From NCBI GenBank assembly GCA_029204225.1, contig CM055110.1:18905501-18969500 (forward strand): 64,000 bases of DNA, written 5' to 3'. Source of the stretch: Diphasiastrum complanatum (Eukaryota; Streptophyta; Lycopodiopsida; Lycopodiales; Lycopodiaceae). Shown here piece by piece: positions 1-10,097 of the stretch (within the stretch, counting starts at the first letter, position 1; the number at the start of each line of letters is the position of its first letter). A program made the translations under genes and the position numbers. Below the pieces are notes generated by a model, which worked only from the letters and a program-made list of their open reading frames with translations, made no database searches and was not told the origin of the DNA.

Positions 1-105
1 TCGCTCTCATGGGAACGAACCTACGCGTGACAATTAACTTCGTTCTTTGATGCGAGATTGACTAGATCTTGGATTTAGGTTAGGCAAGGAAAGAAACCCA
101 CTACA
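1..105 (+). repeat. 3' tail of the GyA-1 5' LTR
   Basis: It matches the last part of the 3' LTR at 9815-9917 with only four or five differences by eye, both ending GAAACCCACTACA. The rest of this LTR is before the window start. Confidence 0.95.
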
Positions 106-109
106 ATTT

Positions 110-127
110 TGGCGCTGTTGCCGGGGA
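110..127 (+). promoter_or_regulatory. Primer binding site, tRNA-Asp type
   Basis: TGGCGCTGTTGCCGGGG follows the LTR end after four bases (ATTT). Plant tRNA-Asp(GTC) ends in a sequence whose complement is TGGCGCCGTTGCCGGGG, so there is one mismatch. This is where minus-strand cDNA synthesis would be primed. Confidence 0.85.
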
Positions 128-1312
128 GCTACGCCAATTTTTCAGTTTACAGCATGATTGTTGGATGGTTAGCTTGCATTAGGCATCTTGTCGTGGCATG
201 AATAGTGTTAGATCTGCATTTTAGGGTTGGTTTGGGATTGATTTTGCTTGATTTGAGTGGATTTGCTTGTTTGAAATCTAATCTGATTGTTAAACAGGGA
301 AAGCTATTCAGATCACCAATCTTAAGATCCATTTGGATCTGAGATATCAGAAAAAACAACAAAAATCGGTCAAATCTGCTAGATTTGGTCAAAAAGAGGC
401 AAAAAGCGTCATCAGAGTTGATAACTTTTGCCCTCTTTCAGGAAACCTTCGCCGAGTTGCAAACACCTTCGGTTTTGTTCCCAGAACTTTCTATTTGAAG
501 GGCGAAGATTACTTCCCAGCAGATTTCCAGAAACATCAGAAAAACCGGAAAAAAACACCAAAAAATCATCAAAACCCTAAAAATACAGAAAAAGAACCTT
601 CACCCGATTCACTGTGCATAGGTGTGACTCAGATCTATCTACTGCTAGGTCGGCGAAGAATAATACCAAAAATAGAAAGGTTTTCAGAGGATCAATTGTC
701 ATATTGCCATATTTTTGCCAAAAAGTCACTTTTTTGCAAAAATACCAGTATTACTCTTGATCCTTCGCCAGAACCTTCGCCGAGTTTCCAAAACATTCTA
801 TTTATAGTAAATACTATTTTTGAGTTTAGCGAAGATTCTTCTTGATTAGATCATAGAAAATCTTGATTTTTACCCTCGCCAAATTGTATTTTCTTGTGTC
901 AGATCTTAGTTTTAGCTGTGTCAGATCTTTAATCTGAGAGGTCGGCGAAGGTTATTTCCCAAGAGATTGTCAGAAAAGTTGTTCAGAGAGTCTTTTCCCA
1001 AAATAGCACTGTCGAACCTTCGCCGAGCCAATCTTCGCCTAGTGAACCTTCACCAGTCCTATTTTTAGTTTCTGATTTTCCAGATCAAGTCTCTGTCAAA
1101 TTTTGGATCAAATATGATATATTATGATTTGGATTCTGAGAGAGTTATCATTTTTGGGAAGTACCGATTGATTGTATTTCGAAATCTTTTTCATGATCAG
1201 ATTTTTGGAAAATGGAATAGATCTAGGAGATCTAATCTAAGATAGTTTTTTGATTGAAAAATCTAGATCCAATCTCATTGTCTGCTTGATTTAAATTTGT
1301 AAAGATTGTTGC
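128..1312 (+). other. GyA-1 5' leader with repeated TTCGCC/GGCGAA motifs
   Basis: Noncoding leader between primer site and gag. From about 440 to 1055 it carries at least eight exact TTCGCC or GGCGAA hexamers, usually within CCTTCGCCGAG or its reverse complement, plus near variants such as CCTTCACC and TAGCGAAG. The same motif recurs in the spacer before ORF3 and in GyA-2 and GyA-3. Open reading stretches here (for example 333-845) have no family resemblance and are taken as chance. Confidence 0.7.
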
Positions 1313-2576
1313 CCCTGGAGCTGCTCCTGGAGGTGCTCCACAGGAAGTCAATCCAATCATTGTTATAAGGGCAACCCGTTTGGATCTACCCAAATATAAT
1401 GGATTAACAGATCCAGTTAGATTTCTTCAGATCTATGCTGAATCCTGTGAAGTCTATGGCGAGATTTATCCTCAAGATAAACTTAAGCTGTTTCCTATGG
1501 CCTTAACAGGTGCCGCACAAGATTGGTACTATAATCAAAATGAATCTGAGCGTACAGATTGGGAGGTTGTTAAACGAGCCCTCATGACACGGTTCAAACC
1601 GCGGAAGTTTATGGAATACCCTTTCCTACTTTTAAGTAAAATTAAAATGGGAAAGCGAGAAATGGTTCGAGATTACATTGAACAGGTGAAACGCCTCAGA
1701 TCTGAGTGCGAACCTGAGCTGATTAACGAAAATGCCATGATTATGTGGTTTTTGTCAGGTCTACCTAAACGAATCAGACGTGAGCTGAAACGCCATAATG
1801 AGTATGCACTCTTGCAAAATGCTATGGATGATGCAATTCGGGAGGAGATGAAGATTCAGATGATGAGCCGAATATCAGTATGTTGCCTTATACAACAGGG
1901 AAGACTACTACGACATCCACCACTATTGCATCAATGAATGGCAACGCTACTGCAGAAATGATGCTCAATGAGTTCGAGAAACTTGGGAAGAACCAGCAAA
2001 AACAGATGGAAAAGTTGCAGTCGCAATTTGATGAGAAGATCAAAGCATTGGAAAATTTTCACGGACAAGCGAACAAGGCCCTCAATTGAAAAAACGAATG
2101 GAAATCAATGTTTGCCATCTGTGTAATTCACCTGACCATGAGACTGCTTTTTGCAACTTCAATCCTTGGATAATTCAACAACGGTATGCCCAAATGGGAT
2201 ATTGAGAACCACAGTATGGAGGAAATCCAGCAGCAAGACCTCGACATCCTGCTCTTGGATACCCGGAACGTTTAGCTTTACTGCCCCACCAAAGCACTCC
2301 GCTCCTCCTTCCAATTTGATGGAACCAGAACCTTACGGAAGTGCTGAGCAATGGAATTATGGTACTGATCAAGAAGGTGGATCTTCAGGTGGATCTTCGG
2401 AACAGTATGCTATTATGCTGCCGCTCAACAGCAAGCCTCTAGAAATTGGACCAGAGCACCACTTGGATGCTTTGCATGTGGAGAAAATCACAGAGTTGCA
2501 GAATGTCCAAATAAAGGGAAATTTGTACCATTATGTCGTGACTGTGGTTATGGGCATTGCTATAAAGACTGTCTAG
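1313..2576 (+). pseudogene. GyA-1 gag (capsid and zinc knuckles), frameshifted
   Basis: The reading frame opens near 1313 without an ATG and runs through a Ty3/gypsy capsid domain (motifs LPKYNGLTDP, AAQDWYYN, FLSGLPKRIRREL), which packages element RNA in virus-like particles. Near 1877 a frameshift moves coding to another frame with a short coiled coil (LGKNQQKQMEKLQSQF). Zinc knuckles follow: CHLCNSPDHETAFC at 2113-2154 (CX2CX4HX4C), CFACGENHRVAEC at 2468-2506 and CRDCGYGHCYKDC at 2534-2572 (both CX2CX3HX4C). A further knuckle seen in GyA-2 (47022-47060) is absent because about 90 bases are missing near 2085. The N-terminus is probably lost, since no start codon precedes the capsid in frame. 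Confidence 0.85.
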
Positions 2577-3180
2577 CAAGACCAAAGCCACCACCAGCTA
2601 CAGCAGCTATAAATTTGATAACAATCAAGCAAAGACCAGTAGCTCAGAATAAATTAAGTGCACCCTTGATGGTGGTCACCAGAGCATAGAAGCAGAAAGA
2701 ACCAGTAGTGGATTCAGTACCTACTGATTCTATACCATTGAATGATATACCAACAACATCAGGAGTCTATCCAAATCTTAATACAGAATGCCTTGACTTA
2801 TGATGGCAATGCTGAACTTACGGATGAGCAGATTCTAAATCATATGGATCCGACCAGATTTGGAGTGCGTAGTGTTCCTGGTGAACCGACAATAAAACCA
2901 CCTAAAGCAGTTATATTGAAGGAAGACATGATCACAGGATCAATGACGAAGAAACAAGCTAAGCAACATTATAATACGGTCCTGAAATGGAAAAATCCCC
3001 ATCGAAAGATTGATTCAAAGAAGGTGCCACCCTTACTGGATAAAGGCAAAGGAAAAGTCGAGGATGATTCTAAAAGTCAGAATTCTAGCAAGACATCATC
3101 GTCTCGGAAGTCATCGCCTCCACGATCAATTCCTGCTAAGAAGGCTAAGTGAAGATCCAAGACAAGTCCTTTCGAAAAGG
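2577..3180 (+). pseudogene. GyA-1 gag-pol linker remnant
   Basis: The clearest open stretch is 2742-3152. Readable text includes LNHMDPTRFGVRSVPGEP and a basic, serine-rich tail (SSKTSSSRKSSPPRS). In Tat-like elements this kind of text lies around the protease in the polyprotein. No aspartic protease motif is visible here, whereas GyA-2 keeps one at about 45864-45875. GyA-2 in turn lacks most of this linker, so each copy has lost a different part. It is dead as a gene. Confidence 0.6.
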
Positions 3181-3197
3181 AACAAACAGATGTGGTC

Positions 3198-3676
3198 ATG
3201 CCCATGACTGGTCTCGGGTAGCGTGTCCACGCTAGGGACCGGTAGACCAACAACCCGTAAGTTAATTGTGACTATAAGGGAATTGGGGCCCTTATGTGTA
3301 CATGGTCATAATTAATGGTTGTAGGCCTAAACACATGGTGCAGTGAGTCATTAGGGAATTGGATGACGTGGCCCCGATAGGCTGCAGAGGTGTCCAGTGA
3401 GGTGTCACAGTGCACTACTAGTGGTGCATGGGCCTTGGAGGGTATAAGTATACCTGCTGGGCTCTCACTAGTGTATGCTTGATTTGTGATGAGTAGCTAC
3501 ATGCTGCTGGTGTGACTCCTCTTTCCATGACTCTGATTGATCCATAGCTTGGGGGCTAGATCCGTACGATCTAGGTTTGGTTGGGTTGGTTTAACCTCCA
3601 CCGTTTCCCATGTGTGGTTGCTTTGTATGGTATGCTTAGGCTAGAATCCTGTGTTGAGGACTTTATAGATGTAGTC
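3198..3676. mobile_element. Unclassified 479-bp insertion inside GyA-1 pol
   Basis: Sequence absent from GyA-2 (compare 45540-45610) is flanked by near-identical direct repeats, AGATGTGGTC at 3188-3197 and AGATGTAGTC at 3667-3676, as expected of a target duplication. The insert is richer in GC than its host. It has an imperfect hairpin around 3210-3242 (TAGCGTG/CACGCTA arms) and a promoter-like GGTATAAGTATACC near 3440. No clear TG..CA ends or terminal inverted repeats were found, so it could be a solo LTR with eroded ends or a short DNA element. Confidence 0.6.
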
Positions 3677-6387
3677 CAGCATGATATGCCCGAGCATTTT
3701 AAACGTTATACATTGGATGATGTGGTTATCATGTTACCTAAAGTGCATCGTGAACCTGAAGAACACGTGCCAGAATCAAAAGAGGTTTACGATGGCCCAG
3801 CTAGGATGCAGCCAATGAATCTTGCTGAACCAGGAGAACCGGAAAAGATTGTACAAGTTGTAATCTTAATGTTGTGGATCTGATAAACAAAGAACTTCAG
3901 AGACTGCTTGACGCCGATTTCATTTATGAGATCGAGCATACTGAATGGATTTCACCGATTGTCATTGTTCCTAAGAAGAATGGGAAATTGAGAATTTGTG
4001 TGAATCTCAAAGCGTTGAACAAAGTGACGTGGAAGGATCACTTTCCGTTACCTTTTACTAAAAGCATTTTGGATCGCCTTGCTGGAGCGGAAGCTTATAG
4101 TTTCTTGGATGGATTTAGTGGTTACAACCAGGTTAAGATTGCACCTGCAGATCGCCACAAAACTGCTTTTGCAACAGAATGGGGCACCTATGCTTACAAA
4201 GTAGTGCCGTTTGGACTCTATAATGCACCAAGTTCATTCCAAAGAGTAATGCAATTTGCTTTTAAAGATTATCTGCAGAAATTTCTTGAAATTTACTTGG
4301 ATGACCTGGGAGTCCATAGTACAGATACAGACCACCTGGATCGATTGGAGAAAGTATTTGAAAGATGCCGCAAATATCAGATTTCTCTAAATCCAGAAAA
4401 ATGTCAGATATGGGTTTCCCACGGAGTTGTGCTTGGACATGTGATATCGAGACATGGTATTGCCACAGATTATTCTAAAGGTTATTGTGGGATTGCCACC
4501 GCCAACAACAAGTCGTGGAGTCTATGTGTTTATGGGTCATGCGAACTACTATCGAATTTTTATTATTTTCTTTGCGGATTTAGCACGACCTATACACAAA
4601 CTGACTATTGTTCCTATTTGGACAGTAGAGGCGTTAGAAGCCTTTGAAAAGTTAAAAAAAACATTAACTTCAGCACCAATACTACGTTCTCCAGATTGGA
4701 CGATAGAATTTCATGCTCATACGGATGCCTCAAAATACGCCATTGGATCAGTTTTGACGCAACCAGGTGACTATAAAAAGGATTATCCTATACGATTTGC
4801 AAGAAGACAGCTTACAGATCTGGAGAAGAATTATTCAACAACCGAACGTGAAGCGTTAGCCATGATTTTTTCTGTTCGAAAATTTCGTCACTACCTCATG
4901 GAAACGCACTTTGCATTTTATACGGATCACCAGCCGTTACTTTACTTGGTAAACAAAATGTGCAATACTGGACGTATTGCAAGATGGTTACTGTTATTAA
5001 CTGAATTTGACTTTCGAATTGTGGTTCGAAAGGGGAAGCAACATTATCTAGCCGATCACGTTTCACGAATCGAATCCGCACGATACTGAAGTGGATGATG
5101 AACTGCCAGATGCTGCATTGTTCTTTGTTGAAGCAGTTACGGAATGGGCAGCGGATATTGTTGAGTACCTGATGCTAGGACAACCGAATGACTCCTTGAC
5201 AAAAGTACAGAAGAGACAATTGATTCATAAGGTTCAACCTTATCAATTAATTGCAAGACAATTGTATTGTCGTGGATCAGACAATATTTTACGAAGATGT
5301 GTTTTACCGCATGAAGTACCAGATTTAATCATGTTTTCACATGATGGCATGGGTGGAGGACACTTCTCTACAGATGTTACTGTTCGCAAACTTTTACAAT
5401 CAGGTTGTTGGTGGCCTACGCTTCATAAGGATACATAAAATTATATTCAGACATGTGATGTTTGCCAGCGAGCACGACCCCCTACTCGACAGAATTATGA
5501 ACCCTTGCATCCGGTTTTATCGCAAGCACCGTTTGAAATATGGGGACTGGATTATATTGGTCCTATTCATCCTGCCGCGCAAGGATCTCAGGCCCGATAC
5601 ATTATCGTAGCAACTGATTATATGACCAAGTGGGTTGAAGCCAAAGCTGTCAAAGTTGCTGATGCGAAATCTACGGCCAAGTTTCTATATGAAAATATTA
5701 TAATCCGATTTGGATGTCTGATTGAGATTGTCAGTGTCCGGGGTACACACTTTGTTAATCAAACAATAAAATGTTTACTGGAAGATTTTTTTATTATACA
5801 CGGATTTAGTACTCCCTACTATCCCAGAGGGAATGGCCAAGCTGAATCTTCCAATAAGATTCTCTGCACCATTATGACAAAGACAGTTGAATTGGGAACA
5901 TAAACTGTGTGCATTCAGAACCGCTTACAAAAATAGTACAAATCAAACACCTTTTCAACTGGTTTATGGTCAAGATGCTGTCATGCCGATTGAATTTTTA
6001 ATCCCATCCTTACGCATAGCAGCAACGGAATGATTAAATGATGATAAGTCTTTACAACTCCGTCATGAAGCGTTGCACAAGTTATGTGAAACTCGATTGA
6101 TGGCAGTTCATGCCTTAGCAGCAGAGAAAGCCCGCCGCAAGGCATGGCACGATCGTCGTTTGCACAAAAAAGATCTGAAAGCAGGAGATCTTGCATTGAT
6201 GTACAAAACCAAGCTGATCAAGGGCAAGTTGAAGTTTACCGGTGAGGGCCCATATAAAGTGAAGGAAATCTTGAACTATGGCGCAGTAATTTTTGAGCAC
6301 TTGGATGGAAAACGATTTGATACTCTGGTGAATGGCAGCCGATTACGCAAGTTTTGGCAGCCTGCTCCGCCAGTTCAGCAAGCTTGA
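3677..6387 (+). pseudogene. GyA-1 pol: reverse transcriptase, RNase H, integrase; inactivated
   Basis: RT spans about 3870-4480 (KDHFPLPF, FLDGFSGYNQ, catalytic YLDD at 4294-4305). RNase H follows at about 4690-5050 (HTDASKYAIGS, TTEREALAM, YTDHQPLLY). Integrase runs 5330-6387: zinc-binding H..H..CDVCQRA, core, and a C-terminal GPY module (EGPYKVKEI) ending at the stop at 6385-6387. Damage: frameshifts near 3880, 4480, 5088 and 5900, a stop at about 5437, and the second catalytic Asp of integrase changed to Val (IVSVRGTHF, where GyA-2 reads IVSDWGTHF). The product would copy element RNA to DNA and insert it, but this copy cannot do so. Confidence 0.92.
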
Positions 6388-7208
6388 TCTCAATGGTTTT
6401 TTAATTTTATTTGTTTTTCAATTTTTTGTTTTCAGTACTTAAATTGCTGAGGTTTTTGGAAAAAGACAGTTAAAAAAAAAAAAAGAAAAGAAAAGAAAGG
6501 ACAAGCAAAAACTGAGCAAAGACTGATGGGCAAAAGTCAGAAAGTCATCAGCATGGGAAAAAGGAAGCACAGTATTTGTTGATGATTAGAAGCTCACGGA
6601 TTTGGTCAGATATGGCCTATATAGTACCAAAAACCTTCGCTGAGCTCTCAGACTGTACATCCACTCATTTGAGGTGGGCGAAGGTTCCTGTCAAGGGAAA
6701 ATCCAATTTTTGAGTCAGGCGAAGGTTCAGTGATATGCCATTTTGGGAACCTTCGCCGAGCACCTTAAGCTCATTATGAACCTTCGCCGACTTGCTAGAT
6801 GATCTTAAAATGTTCAAATTAGGTTGTCCATAGGTTCAGATTGTGAAAAAAAGCATTTATGACAGTACCTAGGCGAAGGACCCTCCTGGGCGAAGGTTCA
6901 TCCTTCGCCAGGCCTAGAAAACGTTCGCCTGATAGGTTCAGATCCCCAAAAACCTTTGTTGAGATTTTTCTAGCCTAATTTCACAATACTGTACATGCCT
7001 GCAAATTTTTGTTCAGAACTGATCAGCCAAACTAGTATTCAGTGTAATGGACCCACCAAATTCACCTATAAGTTGGCTGAATTCGATTCATTCCTCACTT
7101 GTGCTAGCGAAACTCTTGCAAATTTTTCCTGCAACCAAAGCCTTCCAAAAATTCCTGACTTGCTTTCTGATACACTTTCACGCGTCTTACATTTCCTTTT
7201 TGCTCATC
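6388..7208 (+). other. GyA-1 integrase-ORF3 spacer with TTCGCC/GGCGAA motifs and purine tract
   Basis: It opens with an oligo-T stretch, then a purine tract (about 6472-6500, poly-A followed by AAGAAAAG repeats). From 6630 to 6930 there are eight exact motif hexamers: TTCGCC near 6752, 6783, 6903 and 6923, and GGCGAA near 6677, 6718, 6872 and 6889. The same spacer occurs in reverse at 42367-43190 (GyA-2) and in part at 30340-30690 (GyA-3). An open frame starting at 7047 joins ORF3, but I place the start at 7209. Confidence 0.7.
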
Positions 7209-9279
7209 ATGTCTTCTACCGATACTTCCCAGTCTCCGCGCTATACTATCCATCGTGATGTCCCATCTGCAACGGACATCATGATCCTTCCTAGCACAAG
7301 CATGGTCACTCAGTGGATGACCCTTGCGGAGCCTTTGCTCACTGCAATGGGTATTCATGAGAGAGCTTTTTTTAGCAGAATGAATATGGATTTCATCATT
7401 CTTGCCTTCAGTACGTGGAAGGAAGAGAAATCCAAATTTTATATCACTTTTCAGGGAGCCACACACAAGGTGCGCGTCACTGAGGCCGCCCTTGCAGCCA
7501 TAGGTATAGCATCCGGTACACAGGCCTCACCCAATCACAAGCAGGCCAAACAGGCCATCAAGCGATACATTGACCTCACCAATGATCTGCATTGGACCAA
7601 TGACGGATACCTTCTGGAACCCATCACTGAGCCTTCAATACACGCTGCTGCCCAGCTACTAAACAACTTCCTGATGGTTGGCAACCTCAGGAAAGACCGC
7701 ATCATGTCACAGATCCTCCATAGGATAGTGGAGTCCTATGCCAAGTTGGCCAAAGCCCCTCTTGAACCATATAATTGGTTCAAGACTGTTTCTGGTGAGC
7801 TCAAACGAGCTATTAAGGGCAATACTAAGCAGCAGTTTGCTGCTGGTTCCAACACTTGAGCGGCTGCTTTTTCATAGGCGGTGATGGTCTCTTTAGCCTT
7901 GGCCAACTCGGTTAAGCTGCTCCTTTGAACCTGTCAAAGTGGCCTTGGAATCCCTGAAGGGCCGCTTTGTATGTTTCCACTTTCTTAAACAAATACGCGA
8001 TTTCCGTCGGTGTGACCAGATGATCTGGTATTTGCGTTTGAAGATAAGCACCACGCTCAAGGGTGGTCGCATCCAATTCACCTTGGAGACGCGTGCGATC
8101 CTGTTCCGCCATCTGCAATCGACCCTTCAGCAGTTGCACTTGAAACTGCATGTTTGGTGAAGTGGCTTCGGTGTGCGGGGGTGAGGCGGCTTGGGCAGCT
8201 GTGATGGGAATGGTAGCCCCAATGATCACAGACTGTCGCAGGACCACAAATCCCCGTACCGGTCATGCCGCAATTCTCCCCTCCGCGCCAAGAAGATGTA
8301 CAAATGGATATAGGGGTAGATTCGAGCATGGACCAGGGGGGAGCTCCAGATATAGCAGAACAACCACCAATTTTACCGGCAATGCAAGTGGGTCCATCCT
8401 CATCAAGGACCACACCTCTATTCAGAAGGCCCATCAGTGTCGAGGACCAGATCCAGACCTTCTTAAAACAACATCTGCATGAGTCCTCGCGTGGTGGATG
8501 GGTTCTGAAGTTTAAGACCTCCGAGATAGAGGCCGGCAAAGAGTTGGACAAAATACCTGCATTGGGCGAGCAGCCGGCATGGAGAATCACTGTTTTTGAG
8601 AAAAATCCGGAATCAATTAGGAGTTAGGTCGCCAGCCCTTGCCAGTTGCGGGTCGACTCTTATTAATTATGTGCCAATGCCGAGAAGAAATAAATGGAAA
8701 GATTTGGGATTGGTTATGGACAAAATCACAATCCATACGTCCGATTGGCCAATCATCCATCAGCCCTACAGCTCGACCATATCAATGGACTTCCACCGGG
8801 CTTTGCAAGCATACCAGAGAGAGTATATCCACTCTCCAGATCCAACGATGCGACAATCGGCACTATTTGCGAAAAATCTAACTCTGTTGGCATCAGTGGC
8901 AACCAGATGGGACGATTGCCTCCCTCCTCTGGCATTCGATCCAAATAAGCCGATGGCCTCAGAGCAAATCAAAGATCAGCTGTCGGTTGCTCGTTTATAC
9001 TTTCGTGTAGCAATGATGGGAGGCTCCTGGGAATCACGCTTCACATCATGGACAACCTCAAAGTGGATTTCCGGAGCCCATCATTGTTTTCTGCCACACA
9101 ACTTGGATTTTAATACTGCTCGCCTCGACTTTATGGAGAAGGTGCAGTACCATTTAATCAAGATTCGGCGCGAAGCAAATATTACTGTTGGAGGGTTTGC
9201 GGATCCCAAGGCAACCCTAACCCTAGTTAATAAAGATTTGGCACACTGCATGTGTAAGTCCAACCCGATGATCACATAG
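7209..9279 (+). pseudogene. GyA-1 ORF3, unknown retrotransposon protein, internally inverted
   Basis: The start at 7209 (MSSTDTSQSP) is chosen because GyA-2 (42366) and GyA-3 (30339) begin the same way. The N-terminal part runs to about 7843 (TWKEEKSKFYITFQGATHKV, LLNNFLMVGNLRKDRI). From about 7844 to 8243 the sequence is reversed: coiled-coil text (AEQDRTRLQGELDA) reads on the minus strand and much of the coil is missing. From about 8245 the plus strand resumes with a proline- and serine-rich linker and a C-terminal part (SSRGGWVLKFKTSEIEA, VPMPRRNKWKDLGL, WDDCLPPLAFDPNKPM). The last codons run into the 3' LTR because the normal stop and polypurine tract were deleted. No signal peptide or membrane span is evident, so it is not a typical env. 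The family is not recognised. Confidence 0.8.
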
Positions 9280-9917
9280 TTATTTGATTGATTAGTTAAA
9301 AGTCAATAAAAGGACTTTAGGCCTTTTTGCGGGACTTTTAATGTCGCAGGGCCTAAATGTCAAGTTAGTGAATAAAGTTGGGTTTCCCTCCAACTTTGAT
9401 GGTTCCCACACTTTTTTAAATTTGAATAATTAGGGAGGTAGAAATGGACCAATAGGATTCAGAGGCCGGGGTCCTCCTCTCTACTATAAGAAGGGACCAA
9501 CTCGAGTTCCTACACATGTTCATTTCCTCATTTCAATAAAGCAGATTGGTTCTCTTCAGAAATGGATTGATGAATGTCCTTGCTCTTCTTCTTTCCTCTT
9601 CCATCTCTCATGCTTTCTTTGGTTTTTGGTAATTGTTGGATCTGAATGTTATTGGGATTGAGTGTTATTATACTTTTTATGAGAGAGAAAGGGAGAGAGA
9701 GAAAGGGTAAGCTATCTTTGTTGTGGATGTGTAGTGTTAATGGATCGTAGGGTTAATGGATGTTAGAGTTAGATTTTGTTCTCCATTCATGTTGAAATCT
9801 GAACTATACTATCTCTCTCATGGGAACGAACCTACGCGTGACAATTAACTTCGTCTCTTTGATGCTAGATTGACTAGATCTTGGATTCAGGTTAGGCAAG
9901 GAAAGAAACCCACTACA
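9186..9917 (+). repeat. GyA-1 3' LTR (732 bp)
   Basis: It begins TGTTGGAGGGTTTGCGG and ends AACCCACTACA (TG..CA). It matches, in reverse, the GyA-2 LTRs at 38972-39729 and 48241-48999. A TATA-like CTACTATAAGAAGG lies near 9480. The polypurine tract that precedes this LTR in GyA-2 (GGAGGGGGATAC, read on the minus strand) is missing here. Confidence 0.93.
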
Positions 9918-10097
9918 GGTGGAGATTCGAGAACTACATGCACTAAGATAGGCAAGATTTAGAGCTCAACTTTCTACTAGTGGCCTCGTTTTTACACTCA
10001 GAGCTATTATTGAGGAAGCTAAGGCCAGACATGAGAGGGTGTATTGCTGGTTTGTTGCTTTCCGGAAGGCATTTGATTCTATCGTGAAACACCAAAA
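9918..10097 (+). pseudogene. LINE (non-LTR) reverse transcriptase fragment
   Basis: One plus-strand frame reads LVFTLRAIIEEAKARHERVY and then CWFVAFRKAFDSIVKH. This matches the LINE RT block usually written tLraiieea...cFvDFrKAFD. The catalytic Asp of the FVDF motif is Ala here. About 50 residues survive, squeezed between the GyA-1 3' LTR and copia A. It is a dead scrap; junctions are approximate. Confidence 0.7.

Larger units (their letters stand above)
1..9917 (+). mobile_element. GyA-1, Ty3/gypsy LTR retrotransposon (Tat/Athila-like) with extra ORF3, 5' end cut by window
   Basis: Order seen: LTR tail, tRNA-Asp type primer site, 1.2-kb leader, gag, pol (RT, RNase H, integrase), spacer, ORF3, 3' LTR. 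The single-polyprotein order RT-RNase H-integrase marks Ty3/gypsy. The RT motif KDHFPLPF and the tRNA-Asp primer point to the Tat/Athila branch, as known for that group. Genes are broken: gag frameshift, protease region missing, a 479-bp foreign insertion at 3198-3676, several pol stops, and an inversion in ORF3. The 3' LTR is followed by GGTGG (9918-9922), but the 5' flank lies outside the window so a target duplication cannot be checked. Compared with GyA-2 (38972-48999) the two copies have lost different parts. Confidence 0.95.

Noticed and set aside
105-130. A tRNA-Asp gene
   Set aside because: Only the short primer-site complement is present, directly after an LTR end; there is no cloverleaf.
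420-1060. Possible CRISPR-like or tandem array made of TTCGCC words
   Set aside because: The repeats are too short, irregularly spaced and in both orientations, in plant retrotransposon leader DNA.
8150-8482. Plus-strand open frame within GyA-1 ORF3
   Set aside because: It is the shadow of the inverted block and of the true C-terminal frame.
7209-9279. ORF3 as a classical env gene or a plant mobile domain protein
   Set aside because: No signal peptide, membrane span or family motif could be seen to support either name.
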